DNA of 64,000 nt from Marinovum algicola. GTDB taxonomy: Bacteria > Pseudomonadota > Alphaproteobacteria > Rhodobacterales > Rhodobacteraceae. The stretch is taken from the NCBI RefSeq assembly GCF_900109145.1, contig NZ_FNYY01000005.1, forward strand, positions 62,001-126,000. Direction: 5' to 3'. The translations under genes and the position numbers were made by a program. The notes beneath the pieces were generated by a model. That model saw only the letters and a program-made list of their open reading frames with translations. It did not search any database and had not been told where the DNA came from. This document shows positions 33,656-41,412 of this stretch, piece by piece (position 1 is the first letter of the stretch; the number at the start of each line of letters is the position of its first letter).

Positions 33656-34376
33656 CGTCATCTCCGAACAGCATGTCGGCAAGATCCATGCCGGGGTCGA
33701 AACGGCCTTCGCGCAGGAACAGCAGGGTCTGTTGTATCACGATCGGATTGTTCATCATGAAGGTATGGGTGACCGGCAGGGTAATATGCCAGTCCATGCC
33801 CTCGACCTTGGTCGAGGCGACCGAGACCTTGCCATCGTCCGGCCCGTCGATCAGCGACGAGAAATAGGGGTTGAGCGAGCGGTTGCCGGCGATCACGCCG
33901 AGTTCTGCCTCCACCGGGGGAAGCTGCGGCGGCAGGCTTTCGGGATCGGTGCCCAGTTGCAGCCCGGCCGGGCCGTTCATCCAGCGGAACAGCTCGAGCC
34001 CGCCGAGCTCGTCCACCAGCTCGCTACCGTGGTTGGGCGGGGCGAGCATCACCACGCGGCCCAGATTGTCGGGCGTGCCGTGATCGCGCAGCCAGACGCG
34101 CAGCAGAATGCCGCCCATGGAGTGGGTGACGAAATGCGTGGTCTGGGTGCCGCATTGCGCCAGGGCTTCGGGCAGGGTCTTGCCGACCAGGGTTTCCACA
34201 TCGGCCGAGGTCGAGGGATAGGAGGGCAGCACCGTGTCATAGCCTTCGAGGCGCATCACCTGTTCCATCACCGCGAAACTGTATTCGCTGCGGGCCAGGC
34301 CGTGCAGGAAGACGATGCACTCGGCCCGGACGACGCCGGGCAGCATGAACAGGACAAGGGCAAGGACAAGACGCAT
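33645..34376 (-). CDS. Secreted alpha/beta hydrolase (lipase-like)
   Basis: 243 residues with a signal peptide ([18 protein letters not shown]). The chain then runs [11 protein letters not shown] (oxyanion HG motif) and [10 protein letters not shown] (nucleophile serine in the GxSxG-like HSMGG elbow), and ends with the histidine region [11 protein letters not shown]; the aspartate is probably in the GPDDGKVSV segment. Resembles small triacylglycerol lipase/PGAP1-like esterases. Overlaps phnM by 11 bp, so both are probably on one transcript. Substrate unknown. Confidence 0.82.
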   Translation of the reverse strand: MRLVLALVLFMLPGVVRAECIVFLHGLARSEYSFAVMEQVMRLEGYDTVLPSYPSTSADVETLVGKTLPEALAQCGTQTTHFVTHSMGGILLRVWLRDHGTPDNLGRVVMLAPPNHGSELVDELGGLELFRWMNGPAGLQLGTDPESLPPQLPPVEAELGVIAGNRSLNPYFSSLIDGPDDGKVSVASTKVEGMDWHITLPVTHTFMMNNPIVIQQTLLFLREGRFDPGMDLADMLFGDDDAN

Positions 34377-34416
34377 GAGGCCTCAGATAAGCGGCGGGCG
34401 GGGCATGCGGAAGGGG

Positions 34417-35283
34417 TTACCTTGCGCGCAATGACAGCGCCACGCCGCCCAGCACCAGAAGCGCCGAGAGTACGAAGCGCAGAGTAAGCGGCTCGGCCAG
34501 GAAGAGCATGCCGCCGGCCATGGCGATGATCGGCACGGTCAGCTGGACCACGGCGGCGGTGGCGGCGCGCAGTTGCGGCAGCACGGTGTACCACAGCGCA
34601 TAGCCCAGGCCCGAGGTCACCGCACCTGCGATCACCGCGAGGATCACGCCGCGCAGGTTGGTCGCATCCGGCCAGAACGCAAAGGCCAGGGCGCCGAGCG
34701 GCACCGACCAGAGGAACGACGCGCTCATGGTCTGCAACGGCGCGCCTCGCTTGCGTCCGATCAGCGAAAACAGCCCCCAGCCCAGCGCGGCGGCCAGCAT
34801 CAGCGCCGCGCCCAGCGGATCGGGCCGTTCCGCGCCCGGCCCCATCAGCCAGGCCAGGCCGGCAAAGGCAATCGTCGCGCCGAGGATGCGCAGCGGCGGC
34901 AGCGGCTCGCGGGCCAGAACCGCGCCGGCGAACATGGTGATCTGCACCCCGCCAAACAGGATCAGCGCGCCGATCCCCGCCGGCAATGTCCGATAGGCAA
35001 AGGAGAAGCCGAGGATATAGAGCGTCAGCGTCGCCACCCCGGGCCAGACCGCTCGGGTCGGGCGCAGGGCGCGCGCCTCGCCGCGCAGCGACACCAGCAG
35101 GCCGAGCAATGCGGCGCCGGAGATCAGCCGGATCAGGGCAAAGCTCGAGGCACCGGCGCCGCCTTCGAGCGCCATGCGGTTGAGCACAGAATTGGCCGCA
35201 AAGGCCACCATCACCAGCGCCGTCAGCCCGACCAGGCGCAGGCCGGCGCTCCCGGCCGGCGGGGGGGCCGAGGCGGCGCTCAT
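34417..35283 (-). CDS. DMT-family (EamA) transporter
   Basis: 288 residues with about ten hydrophobic helices in two EamA repeats, e.g. LVGLTALVMVAFAANSVLNR and GALILFGGVQITMFAGAVLA. General metabolite or drug exporter family; no substrate can be named. The start codon ATG overlaps the stop of pcs by 4 bp, so it is translationally coupled to phosphatidylcholine synthase, an unusual pairing. Confidence 0.85.
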   Translation of the reverse strand: MSAASAPPPAGSAGLRLVGLTALVMVAFAANSVLNRMALEGGAGASSFALIRLISGAALLGLLVSLRGEARALRPTRAVWPGVATLTLYILGFSFAYRTLPAGIGALILFGGVQITMFAGAVLAREPLPPLRILGATIAFAGLAWLMGPGAERPDPLGAALMLAAALGWGLFSLIGRKRGAPLQTMSASFLWSVPLGALAFAFWPDATNLRGVILAVIAGAVTSGLGYALWYTVLPQLRAATAAVVQLTVPIIAMAGGMLFLAEPLTLRFVLSALLVLGGVALSLRAR

Positions 35284-35972
35284 GCCGCTGCCTCCGGCAC
35301 GATCTGCTGCACGATGCCGACCGAGATCAGGTAGAGCGAGGTCACCACCAACCCCCAATGCGCCCAGCTCTGGGGATCGAAGTTCACCCAGGCGGCCCAG
35401 CCGGCAAAGAAGGTCCAGGCCAGCGCCACGGGCAGCGACAGCAGGCGCCAGCGCTCGGTGCGGACCGGGTGGATGAACTTGAGCGGCAGGAACATCGCCA
35501 CGGCACAGACCAGCACGATGGCCAGGATCACCGGCGGCGGCGGCGCGATGGCAAACATGACAATCACCACCATGTTGAAGCAGCCGGGGAAGCCGGCGAA
35601 GGAATTGTCTTTTGTCTTCATGCCGGTATCGGCGAAATACAGCGCGCTGGCAAAGGTCACCACAATGATCGCGAGCCAGCCGGGCCAGCCGGGTAGCAGG
35701 CCGGATTGAAACAGCGCAAAGGCCGGAATGAAGACATAGGTCAGGTAGTCGATGATCAGATCGAGCAGCACGCCGTCAAACCGCGGCGCATTGTGCTTGA
35801 CGTCGTATTTCCGCGCCAGCGGCCCGTCGACGCCATCGACCGCAAAGGCCACCACCAGCCAGACGAACATCATCGGCCAGTCCGCGCGCGCCGCCTCGAG
35901 AAGCGCCAGCATGGCAAAGACGGCGCCGGTGGCGGTCAGCCAGTGGATCGAGAGAGCGCGGAGATTTGTCAT
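35280..35972 (-). CDS. pcs: Phosphatidylcholine synthase
   Basis: 230 residues, integral membrane CDP-alcohol phosphatidyltransferase that joins choline to CDP-diacylglycerol. The catalytic motif is visible as DG-VD-GPLAR, then 12 residues, G-VLL-D-LII-D, i.e. DGx2ARx12Gx3Dx3D, the spacing specific to bacterial Pcs rather than the x8 spacing of PgsA/PssA. About eight membrane helices. Phosphatidylcholine is a normal membrane lipid in this group. First gene of a two-gene unit with the EamA transporter. Confidence 0.88.
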   Translation of the reverse strand: MTNLRALSIHWLTATGAVFAMLALLEAARADWPMMFVWLVVAFAVDGVDGPLARKYDVKHNAPRFDGVLLDLIIDYLTYVFIPAFALFQSGLLPGWPGWLAIIVVTFASALYFADTGMKTKDNSFAGFPGCFNMVVIVMFAIAPPPPVILAIVLVCAVAMFLPLKFIHPVRTERWRLLSLPVALAWTFFAGWAAWVNFDPQSWAHWGLVVTSLYLISVGIVQQIVPEAAA

Positions 35973-36113
35973 CGGTCAGTCATCCCCGATATGGCGGTTG
36001 GATTCAATGGGGGCCGCTGGCACAGTGTTGAAAATCCGCGTGAACCCCACGGCAGGCCAACGCCCGGACCTGCGGCCGCCGGTACGAAAATGATGCGCGT
36101 TGCAACGGATGGG

Positions 36114-36154
36114 TATAGTCTGAGCTTATCTCGCCGGCGGCAATTTTATTTGCC
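36114..36154 (+). promoter_or_regulatory. Possible promoter/operator region of the TRAP operon
   Basis: TATAGT (36114-36119) is a good -10 box, but the region 17 bp upstream (TGATGC) is a poor -35 box. Downstream, GGCAA (36139-36143) and TTGCC (36150-36154) form an inverted repeat with 6-bp spacer that could be an operator. The whole gap 35973-36230 holds no gene that I can support. Confidence 0.3.
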
Positions 36155-36230
36155 TGAGGCAGAGCGGAAGCTACAGGGTCGGCAAGGCCCGAAAAGAAAT
36201 GTCCAATGGGAGCCTATGGGAGGAATGATG

Positions 36231-37271
36231 ATGACCGATACGCGTAACCTGGTGAAGCTGGCAATGGGCACGGCGCTGGCCGCCGCCTTCGGGGGCGGGG
36301 CGGCCTTCGCGCAGGAGGTGACGCTGCGGCTGCATTCCTTCCTGCCGGAGCAGGCCAATGTGCCGCAGAACATCCTCATCCCCTGGGCCGAGAAGGTCGA
36401 GGCCGAGAGCGATGGCCGGATCGACATCCAGCTGTTTCACGCCATGGCTCTGGGCGGCACCCCGCCGGAGCTGATGGACCAGCTTGTCGATGGCGTGGCC
36501 GATATCGTCTGGACCCTGCCGGGGTATACGCCGGGCCGGTTCCCGCGGGCCGAAGTATTTGAACTGCCCTTCACCATGACCACCGCCGAGGCCGCCAGCC
36601 GGGCCTATTGGTCGCTGGCCGAAGAGACGATGATGGAGGACGATTTCAAGGACATCAAACCGATCGCCCTGCATGTGCACGGGCCGGGGATCATCCATAC
36701 CTCGGATCCGGTGGTAGAGGTGTCCGACCTCAACGGCGTCAAGCTGCGGGCGCCGACCCGGGTGACCAACCAGATGTTCGCCGCGCTGGGCGCGACGCCG
36801 GTTGGCATGCCGGTGCCGGCGGTGCCGGAGGCGCTGTCGAAAGGCGTGATCGACGGCACGGTAATCCCCTGGGAGGTGACCGGCGCGCTCAAGGTGCCGG
36901 AACTGGTGCAGAACCATACCGAGATGGGCGGCGACAAGGCGCTCTATACCGCGGCTTTCGTCTTTGCCATGAACAAGGACAAGTACGAGTCGCTGCCCGA
37001 CGATCTCAAGGCGGTGATCGATGCCAATTCCGGGCTCGAGACCTCGGCGCAATTCGGCCGGCAGATGCAGGAGGACGACGCGCCCGAACGCGAGACCGCG
37101 CTCGACCTGGGCAACAATGTCATCACCCTGAGCGACGCGCAGACCGCGGAATGGCGGGCCGCGGCCGCGGGCACGATCGATGCCTGGATCGCCGAGATGG
37201 AGGGCAAGGGCATTGACGGCGCGGCGCTGCGCGCCCGCGCGCTCGAGCTGATCGAAGACGCCTCTATGTGA
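36231..37271 (+). CDS. dctP: TRAP transporter substrate-binding protein (DctP family)
   Basis: 346 residues with signal peptide (NLVKLAMGTALAAAFGGGAAFA, cleaved before QEVTLRL). The typical DctP features follow: LRLHSFLPEQANVPQNIL, DIVWTLPGYTPGRFPRAEVF and LRAPTRVTNQMFAALGATPV with the substrate arginine, plus AAFVFAMNKDKYESLP. Periplasmic binding of an organic acid anion, substrate unknown. Three ATGs in a row follow GGGAGGA; the last (36231) has the best spacing. First of the dctP-dctQ-dctM set. Confidence 0.92.
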   Translation: MTDTRNLVKLAMGTALAAAFGGGAAFAQEVTLRLHSFLPEQANVPQNILIPWAEKVEAESDGRIDIQLFHAMALGGTPPELMDQLVDGVADIVWTLPGYTPGRFPRAEVFELPFTMTTAEAASRAYWSLAEETMMEDDFKDIKPIALHVHGPGIIHTSDPVVEVSDLNGVKLRAPTRVTNQMFAALGATPVGMPVPAVPEALSKGVIDGTVIPWEVTGALKVPELVQNHTEMGGDKALYTAAFVFAMNKDKYESLPDDLKAVIDANSGLETSAQFGRQMQEDDAPERETALDLGNNVITLSDAQTAEWRAAAAGTIDAWIAEMEGKGIDGAALRARALELIEDASM

Positions 37272-37334
37272 GGCCTTCGGCCCCAGGCGCAACGCCGCCG
37301 GGGCCGTGCGACGACGCCGGGAGGGCCGGGCAAG

Positions 37335-37910
37335 ATGCTGACATTCATGGACCGGCTGGCCCGGCTGATGGCGATCACCGGCGGGCTGGTGCTGACTGTC
37401 CTGGTCGGGTTGACCTGTGTTAGCGTGCTGGGCCGCGGGCTCAATACCCTGGGCCATTCCGGCGTTCTGGGCGAGGCCCTGGGCGCGGCGCTGATCAATA
37501 GCGGGGTCGGCCCGGTGGCCGGCGATTTCGAACTGGTCGAAGCCGGGGTGGCCTTTGCCATCTTTGCCTTCCTGCCGATCTGCCAGCTGCACGGCGGCCA
37601 TGCGACGGTGGACATCTTTACCCAGGCCCTGCCGCTGCGCGCCAACCGCTGGCTGATCGCCTTCTGGGAGGTTGTGCTGAGCCTGACGATCTGGCTGATC
37701 ACCCTGCGTCTGGCGGCCGGCATGATCGGCAAATACGGCAATGGCGAAACCACTTTTCTGCTGCAATTCCCCGTCTGGTGGGCCTATGCGGCCAGCCTCG
37801 TGGCGGCCGGCGTGGCCGCCGTGGTGGCCGGCTATTGCGCCTATGCGCGGCTGGCCTTTGCCCTGACCGGGCGGGCGCGGCTGCCGCAGGCCGAAGGAGC
37901 GGTGCATTGA
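37335..37910 (+). CDS. dctQ: TRAP transporter small permease (DctQ family)
   Basis: 191 residues, four hydrophobic helices (about 12-32, 70-90, 105-125, 150-172). FAFLPICQLHGGHATVDIF is the conserved DctQ motif, in which the HATVD pattern occurs. Works as the small subunit between binding protein and large permease. Its TGA overlaps the TTG start of dctM by 4 bp. Confidence 0.9.
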   Translation: MLTFMDRLARLMAITGGLVLTVLVGLTCVSVLGRGLNTLGHSGVLGEALGAALINSGVGPVAGDFELVEAGVAFAIFAFLPICQLHGGHATVDIFTQALPLRANRWLIAFWEVVLSLTIWLITLRLAAGMIGKYGNGETTFLLQFPVWWAYAASLVAAGVAAVVAGYCAYARLAFALTGRARLPQAEGAVH

Positions 37911-39403
37911 GCTTGCTGACGCTGGGTTTCCTGTCCTTTCCCGTACTGCTGGTGATGATCTTTCTGCGCGCGCCGATCGGGCTGGCCATGCTGCTCTGTG
38001 GCATCGGCGGGCTCTGGCTCGCCACCGATGGCACCACGGTCTTCATGGCGCGGCTGAAGAGCGAGACCTACACCACCTTTTCCTCTTATTCGCTGTCGAT
38101 CATCCCGCTGTTCCTGCTGATGGGCCAGTTCGCCACGCTGTCGGGCATGTCGGCGGCGCTGTTTCGCGCCGCCGAGAGCTTTCTCGGCCATCGCAAGGGC
38201 GGGGTGGCCATGGCCGCCGTCGGCGCCTGCGCCGGATTTGGCGCGATCTGCGGCTCGTCGCTGGCCACGGCCGCCACCATGAGCCGCGTCGCCCTGCCGG
38301 AGCTCAAGCGCTACGGCTATTCCGGCGGCTTCTCGACCGCGACGCTGGCGGCGGGCGGCACCCTGGGCATCCTGATCCCGCCCTCGGTGATCCTGGTGAT
38401 CTATGCCATCCTGACCGAGCAGAACATCGCCAAGCTGTTTCTTGCGGCCTTCGTGCCGGGGCTTCTGGCGGCGCTGGGTTATATCCTGACGATCTCGATC
38501 TATGTCCGCGTGAACCCCGAGGCGGCGGGCGTGCGGGCGCCGGTGCCCTGGGCCACGCGGCTGCGGAATTTCCTCGACGTCTGGCCGGTGGTGCTGGTCT
38601 TTGGCCTGGTGGTGGGCGGCATCTATGTCGGCTGGTTCACCCCGACCGAGGGCGCCGCGGTCGGCGCCGCCGGCACCGGCATCATTGCGCTGATCGGCGG
38701 CAACATGTCCTGGACAGTGTTCAAGGAGGCGATCCTGGTCACCGCTTCGTCGACCGCGATGATCTTTTTCATCGTTCTGGGGGCGGGGATCTACAATGGC
38801 TTCCTGGCGCTGACCCAGGTGCCGCAGGAGCTGGCCGACTGGGTAGTGGGGCAGGGCTTCAGCCCCTGGACGGTGCTGGCGCTGGTGCTGGTCTTCTATC
38901 TGGTGTTCGGCTGCCTGATGGACAGCCTGTCGATGATTCTGCTGACCATCCCGATCTTTTTCCCGGTGATCTCGCTGATGGATTTCGGTTTTGTCGATCT
39001 CGCCGCGATGCAGGCCGAGGCGGCGCGCGAGGTGCTGGCGGCGGGGGTGCCCGAGGGGATGGCGGCCGAGATGCTGGCCGCGATCCGCGAGGCCATGGCG
39101 ACGGGCGCCGAGCTGAGCCGCGAGCAGATGCAGGCGCTGGGCATCCGGGTGACCGAAGGCATCGCCAACCGGATCGAGGCGGAACAGGTGGCGATCTGGT
39201 TCGGCATCCTGGTGCTGATCGTCGTCGAGGTCGGGCTGATCACGCCGCCGGTGGGGATGAACCTCTTTATCATCAACACCATGGACCGGACGACACCGAT
39301 GGCCGACACCTATCGCGCGGTGATCTGGTTCGTCACCTCCGACATCCTGCGGGTGATCCTTCTGGTACTGTTTCCGGGGATCACATTGTTCCTGCTGGCG
39401 TGA
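37907..39403 (+). CDS. dctM: TRAP transporter large permease (DctM family) with an internal insertion
   Basis: 498 residues, 12-13 membrane helices; family motifs ALLFRAAESFLG, GFGAICGSSLATAATMSRVALPELKRYGY in sequence, and LITPPVGMNLFIIN. Start is TTG 37907, overlapping dctQ (TTGA), with AAGGAG 7 bp upstream. It is about 65-70 residues longer than a usual DctM. The extra part is a mostly helical, charged stretch at about residues 360-427 (AAMQAEAAREVLAAGVPEG to NRIEAEQ) between two late membrane helices, where relatives read straight from FFPVI to the next helix. Role of the insert unknown. Confidence 0.9.
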   Translation: MSLLTLGFLSFPVLLVMIFLRAPIGLAMLLCGIGGLWLATDGTTVFMARLKSETYTTFSSYSLSIIPLFLLMGQFATLSGMSAALFRAAESFLGHRKGGVAMAAVGACAGFGAICGSSLATAATMSRVALPELKRYGYSGGFSTATLAAGGTLGILIPPSVILVIYAILTEQNIAKLFLAAFVPGLLAALGYILTISIYVRVNPEAAGVRAPVPWATRLRNFLDVWPVVLVFGLVVGGIYVGWFTPTEGAAVGAAGTGIIALIGGNMSWTVFKEAILVTASSTAMIFFIVLGAGIYNGFLALTQVPQELADWVVGQGFSPWTVLALVLVFYLVFGCLMDSLSMILLTIPIFFPVISLMDFGFVDLAAMQAEAAREVLAAGVPEGMAAEMLAAIREAMATGAELSREQMQALGIRVTEGIANRIEAEQVAIWFGILVLIVVEVGLITPPVGMNLFIINTMDRTTPMADTYRAVIWFVTSDILRVILLVLFPGITLFLLA

Positions 39404-39463
39404 GGCGGCGGGGCGCGGGTCTTGCCCGGGGGTGGCGACGCGAACCGGCGATCATCTCCCGGT

Positions 39464-40417
39464 CTACCCGAATGTCCCGGCCTGCCCGGCCTTGGGATGC
39501 GCTTTCTCGTAGACCTCGAGCAGCCGGGCGCTGTCGATGCCGGTGTACCCTTGGGTGGTGCTCAGCGAGGCATGGCCGAGGAGTTCCTGGATCGCCCGCA
39601 GGTCGCCGCCGGCGTTGAGCAGATGGGTGGCGAAGCTGTGGCGCATGGCATGCGGCGTGGCACTGGCGGGCAGGCCGAGCTGCATGCGCGCCTGCTGCAT
39701 CGCCTTTTGCACCAGCCGCGGGTTGAGCCGCCCGCCGCGGGCGCCGAGAAACAGCGGCGCCTCCGGTTCGGGATCGAAAGGGCAGAGGGCGAGATAGGCA
39801 TCGACAGCACGGGCGGCGGCGGGGATCACCGGCACGATCCGCTCTTTCTGACCCTTGCCCAGAACGCGCAGGCTGTCGCCCAGCGGCGCGGCGCCGCGGC
39901 TCAGCCCCAGCGCCTCGGAGATCCGCAACCCGCAGCCGTAAAGCAGCGTCACCACCGCCATGTCGCGGGCGGCGATCCAGCCGGTCTGGCTCTGCATCTC
40001 GATGGTGTCGATCATCGCGCGGGCGGCCTCTTCGGCCAGCGGGCGGGGCAGCTTGCGGGTATATTTCGGCGCCCGGGTCGAGAGCACGGCGGTGGGCTCG
40101 AAGCCCTCGCGTTCGGCCAGCCAGCGGTAGAAGCTCTTGACCGCCGAGAGCTTGCGCGCCAGCGTGCGCGGCCCCACCTCCGGTCCGCGAGTATGGGCCA
40201 TCCAGGCGCGCATGTCGCGCAGGGTGATGCGCGAGAGCGGGCCCAGCCCTTGGGTGCCACCGTGGTATTCGGTCATGAAGGTTAGGAAGTTCAGCACATC
40301 GGCGCGATAGGCCCCGGTGGTGTTCTCGGCCCGGCCTTGCAGCGCGCGGGCCTGGGTCAGCCAGTCCTCCAACGCGTCGCGCGCCGCAGGCGAGATGAAG
40401 GTCGCGGGCGTGCTCAC
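39464..40417 (-). CDS. xerC: Tyrosine recombinase XerC
   Basis: 317 residues: N-terminal SAM-like core-binding domain (about 15-105) and catalytic domain (about 125-310). Active-site set is complete: R165 (CGLRISE), K188 (GKGQKER), H256 and R259 (HAMRHSF), H282 (GHASL) and nucleophile Y291 (GYTGID). With XerD it resolves chromosome dimers at dif. It lies outside any phage or integron context and follows a DUF484 gene with 4-bp overlap, the usual chromosomal arrangement, so XerC rather than a phage integrase. Confidence 0.93.
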   Translation of the reverse strand: MSTPATFISPAARDALEDWLTQARALQGRAENTTGAYRADVLNFLTFMTEYHGGTQGLGPLSRITLRDMRAWMAHTRGPEVGPRTLARKLSAVKSFYRWLAEREGFEPTAVLSTRAPKYTRKLPRPLAEEAARAMIDTIEMQSQTGWIAARDMAVVTLLYGCGLRISEALGLSRGAAPLGDSLRVLGKGQKERIVPVIPAAARAVDAYLALCPFDPEPEAPLFLGARGGRLNPRLVQKAMQQARMQLGLPASATPHAMRHSFATHLLNAGGDLRAIQELLGHASLSTTQGYTGIDSARLLEVYEKAHPKAGQAGTFG

Positions 40418-41124
40418 GCCAGCCAGCGGCGCATCGAGCGCTCGAAGACACCGGCGAAGAAGGCCAGCAGATCGGTGCCCTGCTGCGGCGTGAAGAGATG
40501 CGGATCCTCGGCGCCGAAGGCCAACATGCCGGGCAGCCGGCCGGGGCCGAGATCGAGCACCAGACAGGCCTCGGAACGGATGTCGCCGGCCTTGCCGCCG
40601 TAGAGCGCCGGATCGCCGGCGGCGCGCTGGCGCAGGGTGACCGGGCGCAGCCCGCCCATGCGGCCCTCGGTCACATATTGCGAGACATAGCCGGGTTCGG
40701 CCACCCGCAGCACATCTCCGAGTTTCGAGAACGCCGGATCGTCCTCGGCTCGCTCGGCGCTTTCCAGCACCAGCCGCACCGCATCGACGCGCAGGATATC
40801 GGCCACTTCGCCGCCCAGGCCGCGTAGGAAGGCTTCGAAATCCACCGGGTCGAGCATGCGCAGGATGGCGCGGTGCACCTGGTTGGTGCCGGCGAGATTC
40901 TCATAGGCCGCGGCAATGACGCTGCGGTGAGTGTCCTCGAGCCGGTCGAGGCGACGTTCCAGCCGCTCCATGGCAATGCCGCGCAGATCGACGATATTGC
41001 TGCCCATGGCCTTTTCATTGGCAGCGATCAGCGCATGCATCACGTCCTTGTCGTCGAGGATCACGGTGGGGCGCGCAATGATGGTGGCGCGGAGGTCGTC
41101 GTCGATCTTGAGGCTGGAGGTCAT
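40414..41124 (-). CDS. DUF484 family protein
   Basis: 236 residues, a GAF-like domain protein of the DUF484 family, found next to xerC in many proteobacteria. Seen are the early VILDDKDVMHALIAANE and NIVDLRGIAMERLERRLDRLEDTHRSVI segments (helical, dimerising) and a later GAF-like part. Role unknown, possibly in recombination or signalling. Overlaps the xerC start by 4 bp, so the two are co-translated. Confidence 0.88.
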   Translation of the reverse strand: MTSSLKIDDDLRATIIARPTVILDDKDVMHALIAANEKAMGSNIVDLRGIAMERLERRLDRLEDTHRSVIAAAYENLAGTNQVHRAILRMLDPVDFEAFLRGLGGEVADILRVDAVRLVLESAERAEDDPAFSKLGDVLRVAEPGYVSQYVTEGRMGGLRPVTLRQRAAGDPALYGGKAGDIRSEACLVLDLGPGRLPGMLAFGAEDPHLFTPQQGTDLLAFFAGVFERSMRRWLA

Positions 41125-41263
41125 GCGTGTCCCTTAAGCGAATCCCGTGGTCCTTGCCGGAGGCTAGCAGGGCCTGCCCGGGCTTTCCGCAGGTTTTTGA
41201 GCGGCTTTGCGCCTTTTCTTCAGGTTGTGCCTTTCTGCCAACGCCGGACTGCGGGGCCGGGGC

Positions 41264-41318
41264 GGGAGCGAGGGGCCAGCCCCTCGCGCTCCCCGCGGTA
41301 TTTGCAGCAAGAGGAAAG
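41264..41318 (+). repeat. Dispersed intergenic repeat, family A (copy 4)
   Basis: GGGAGCGAGGGG-CCAG-CCCCTCGCGCTCCC hairpin followed by GCGGTATTTGCAGCAAGAGGAAAG. Same core and tail as the copies at 291 and 30723. It lies in the 288-bp divergent gap between the DUF484 gene and priA (41125-41412), which otherwise shows no gene. Confidence 0.6.
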
Positions 41319-41412
41319 GGGCGGCCAGGGCCGTCCGCTGCCGGTGTCTTGGCAAACCGGCAGCGGTGGCATACCTCTCGGCAGAGTTTCGAGCCGCGAG
41401 GGACAGGGCCGC

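Noticed and set aside
35706-36230. N-terminal extension of DctP by 175 codons
   Set aside because: It overlaps pcs on the other strand and would bury the signal peptide.
40873-41412. N-terminal extension of PriA by 180 codons across the DUF484 gene
   Set aside because: The extension is antisense to the DUF484 gene and includes a repeat; the normal PriA length is reached from ATG 41413.
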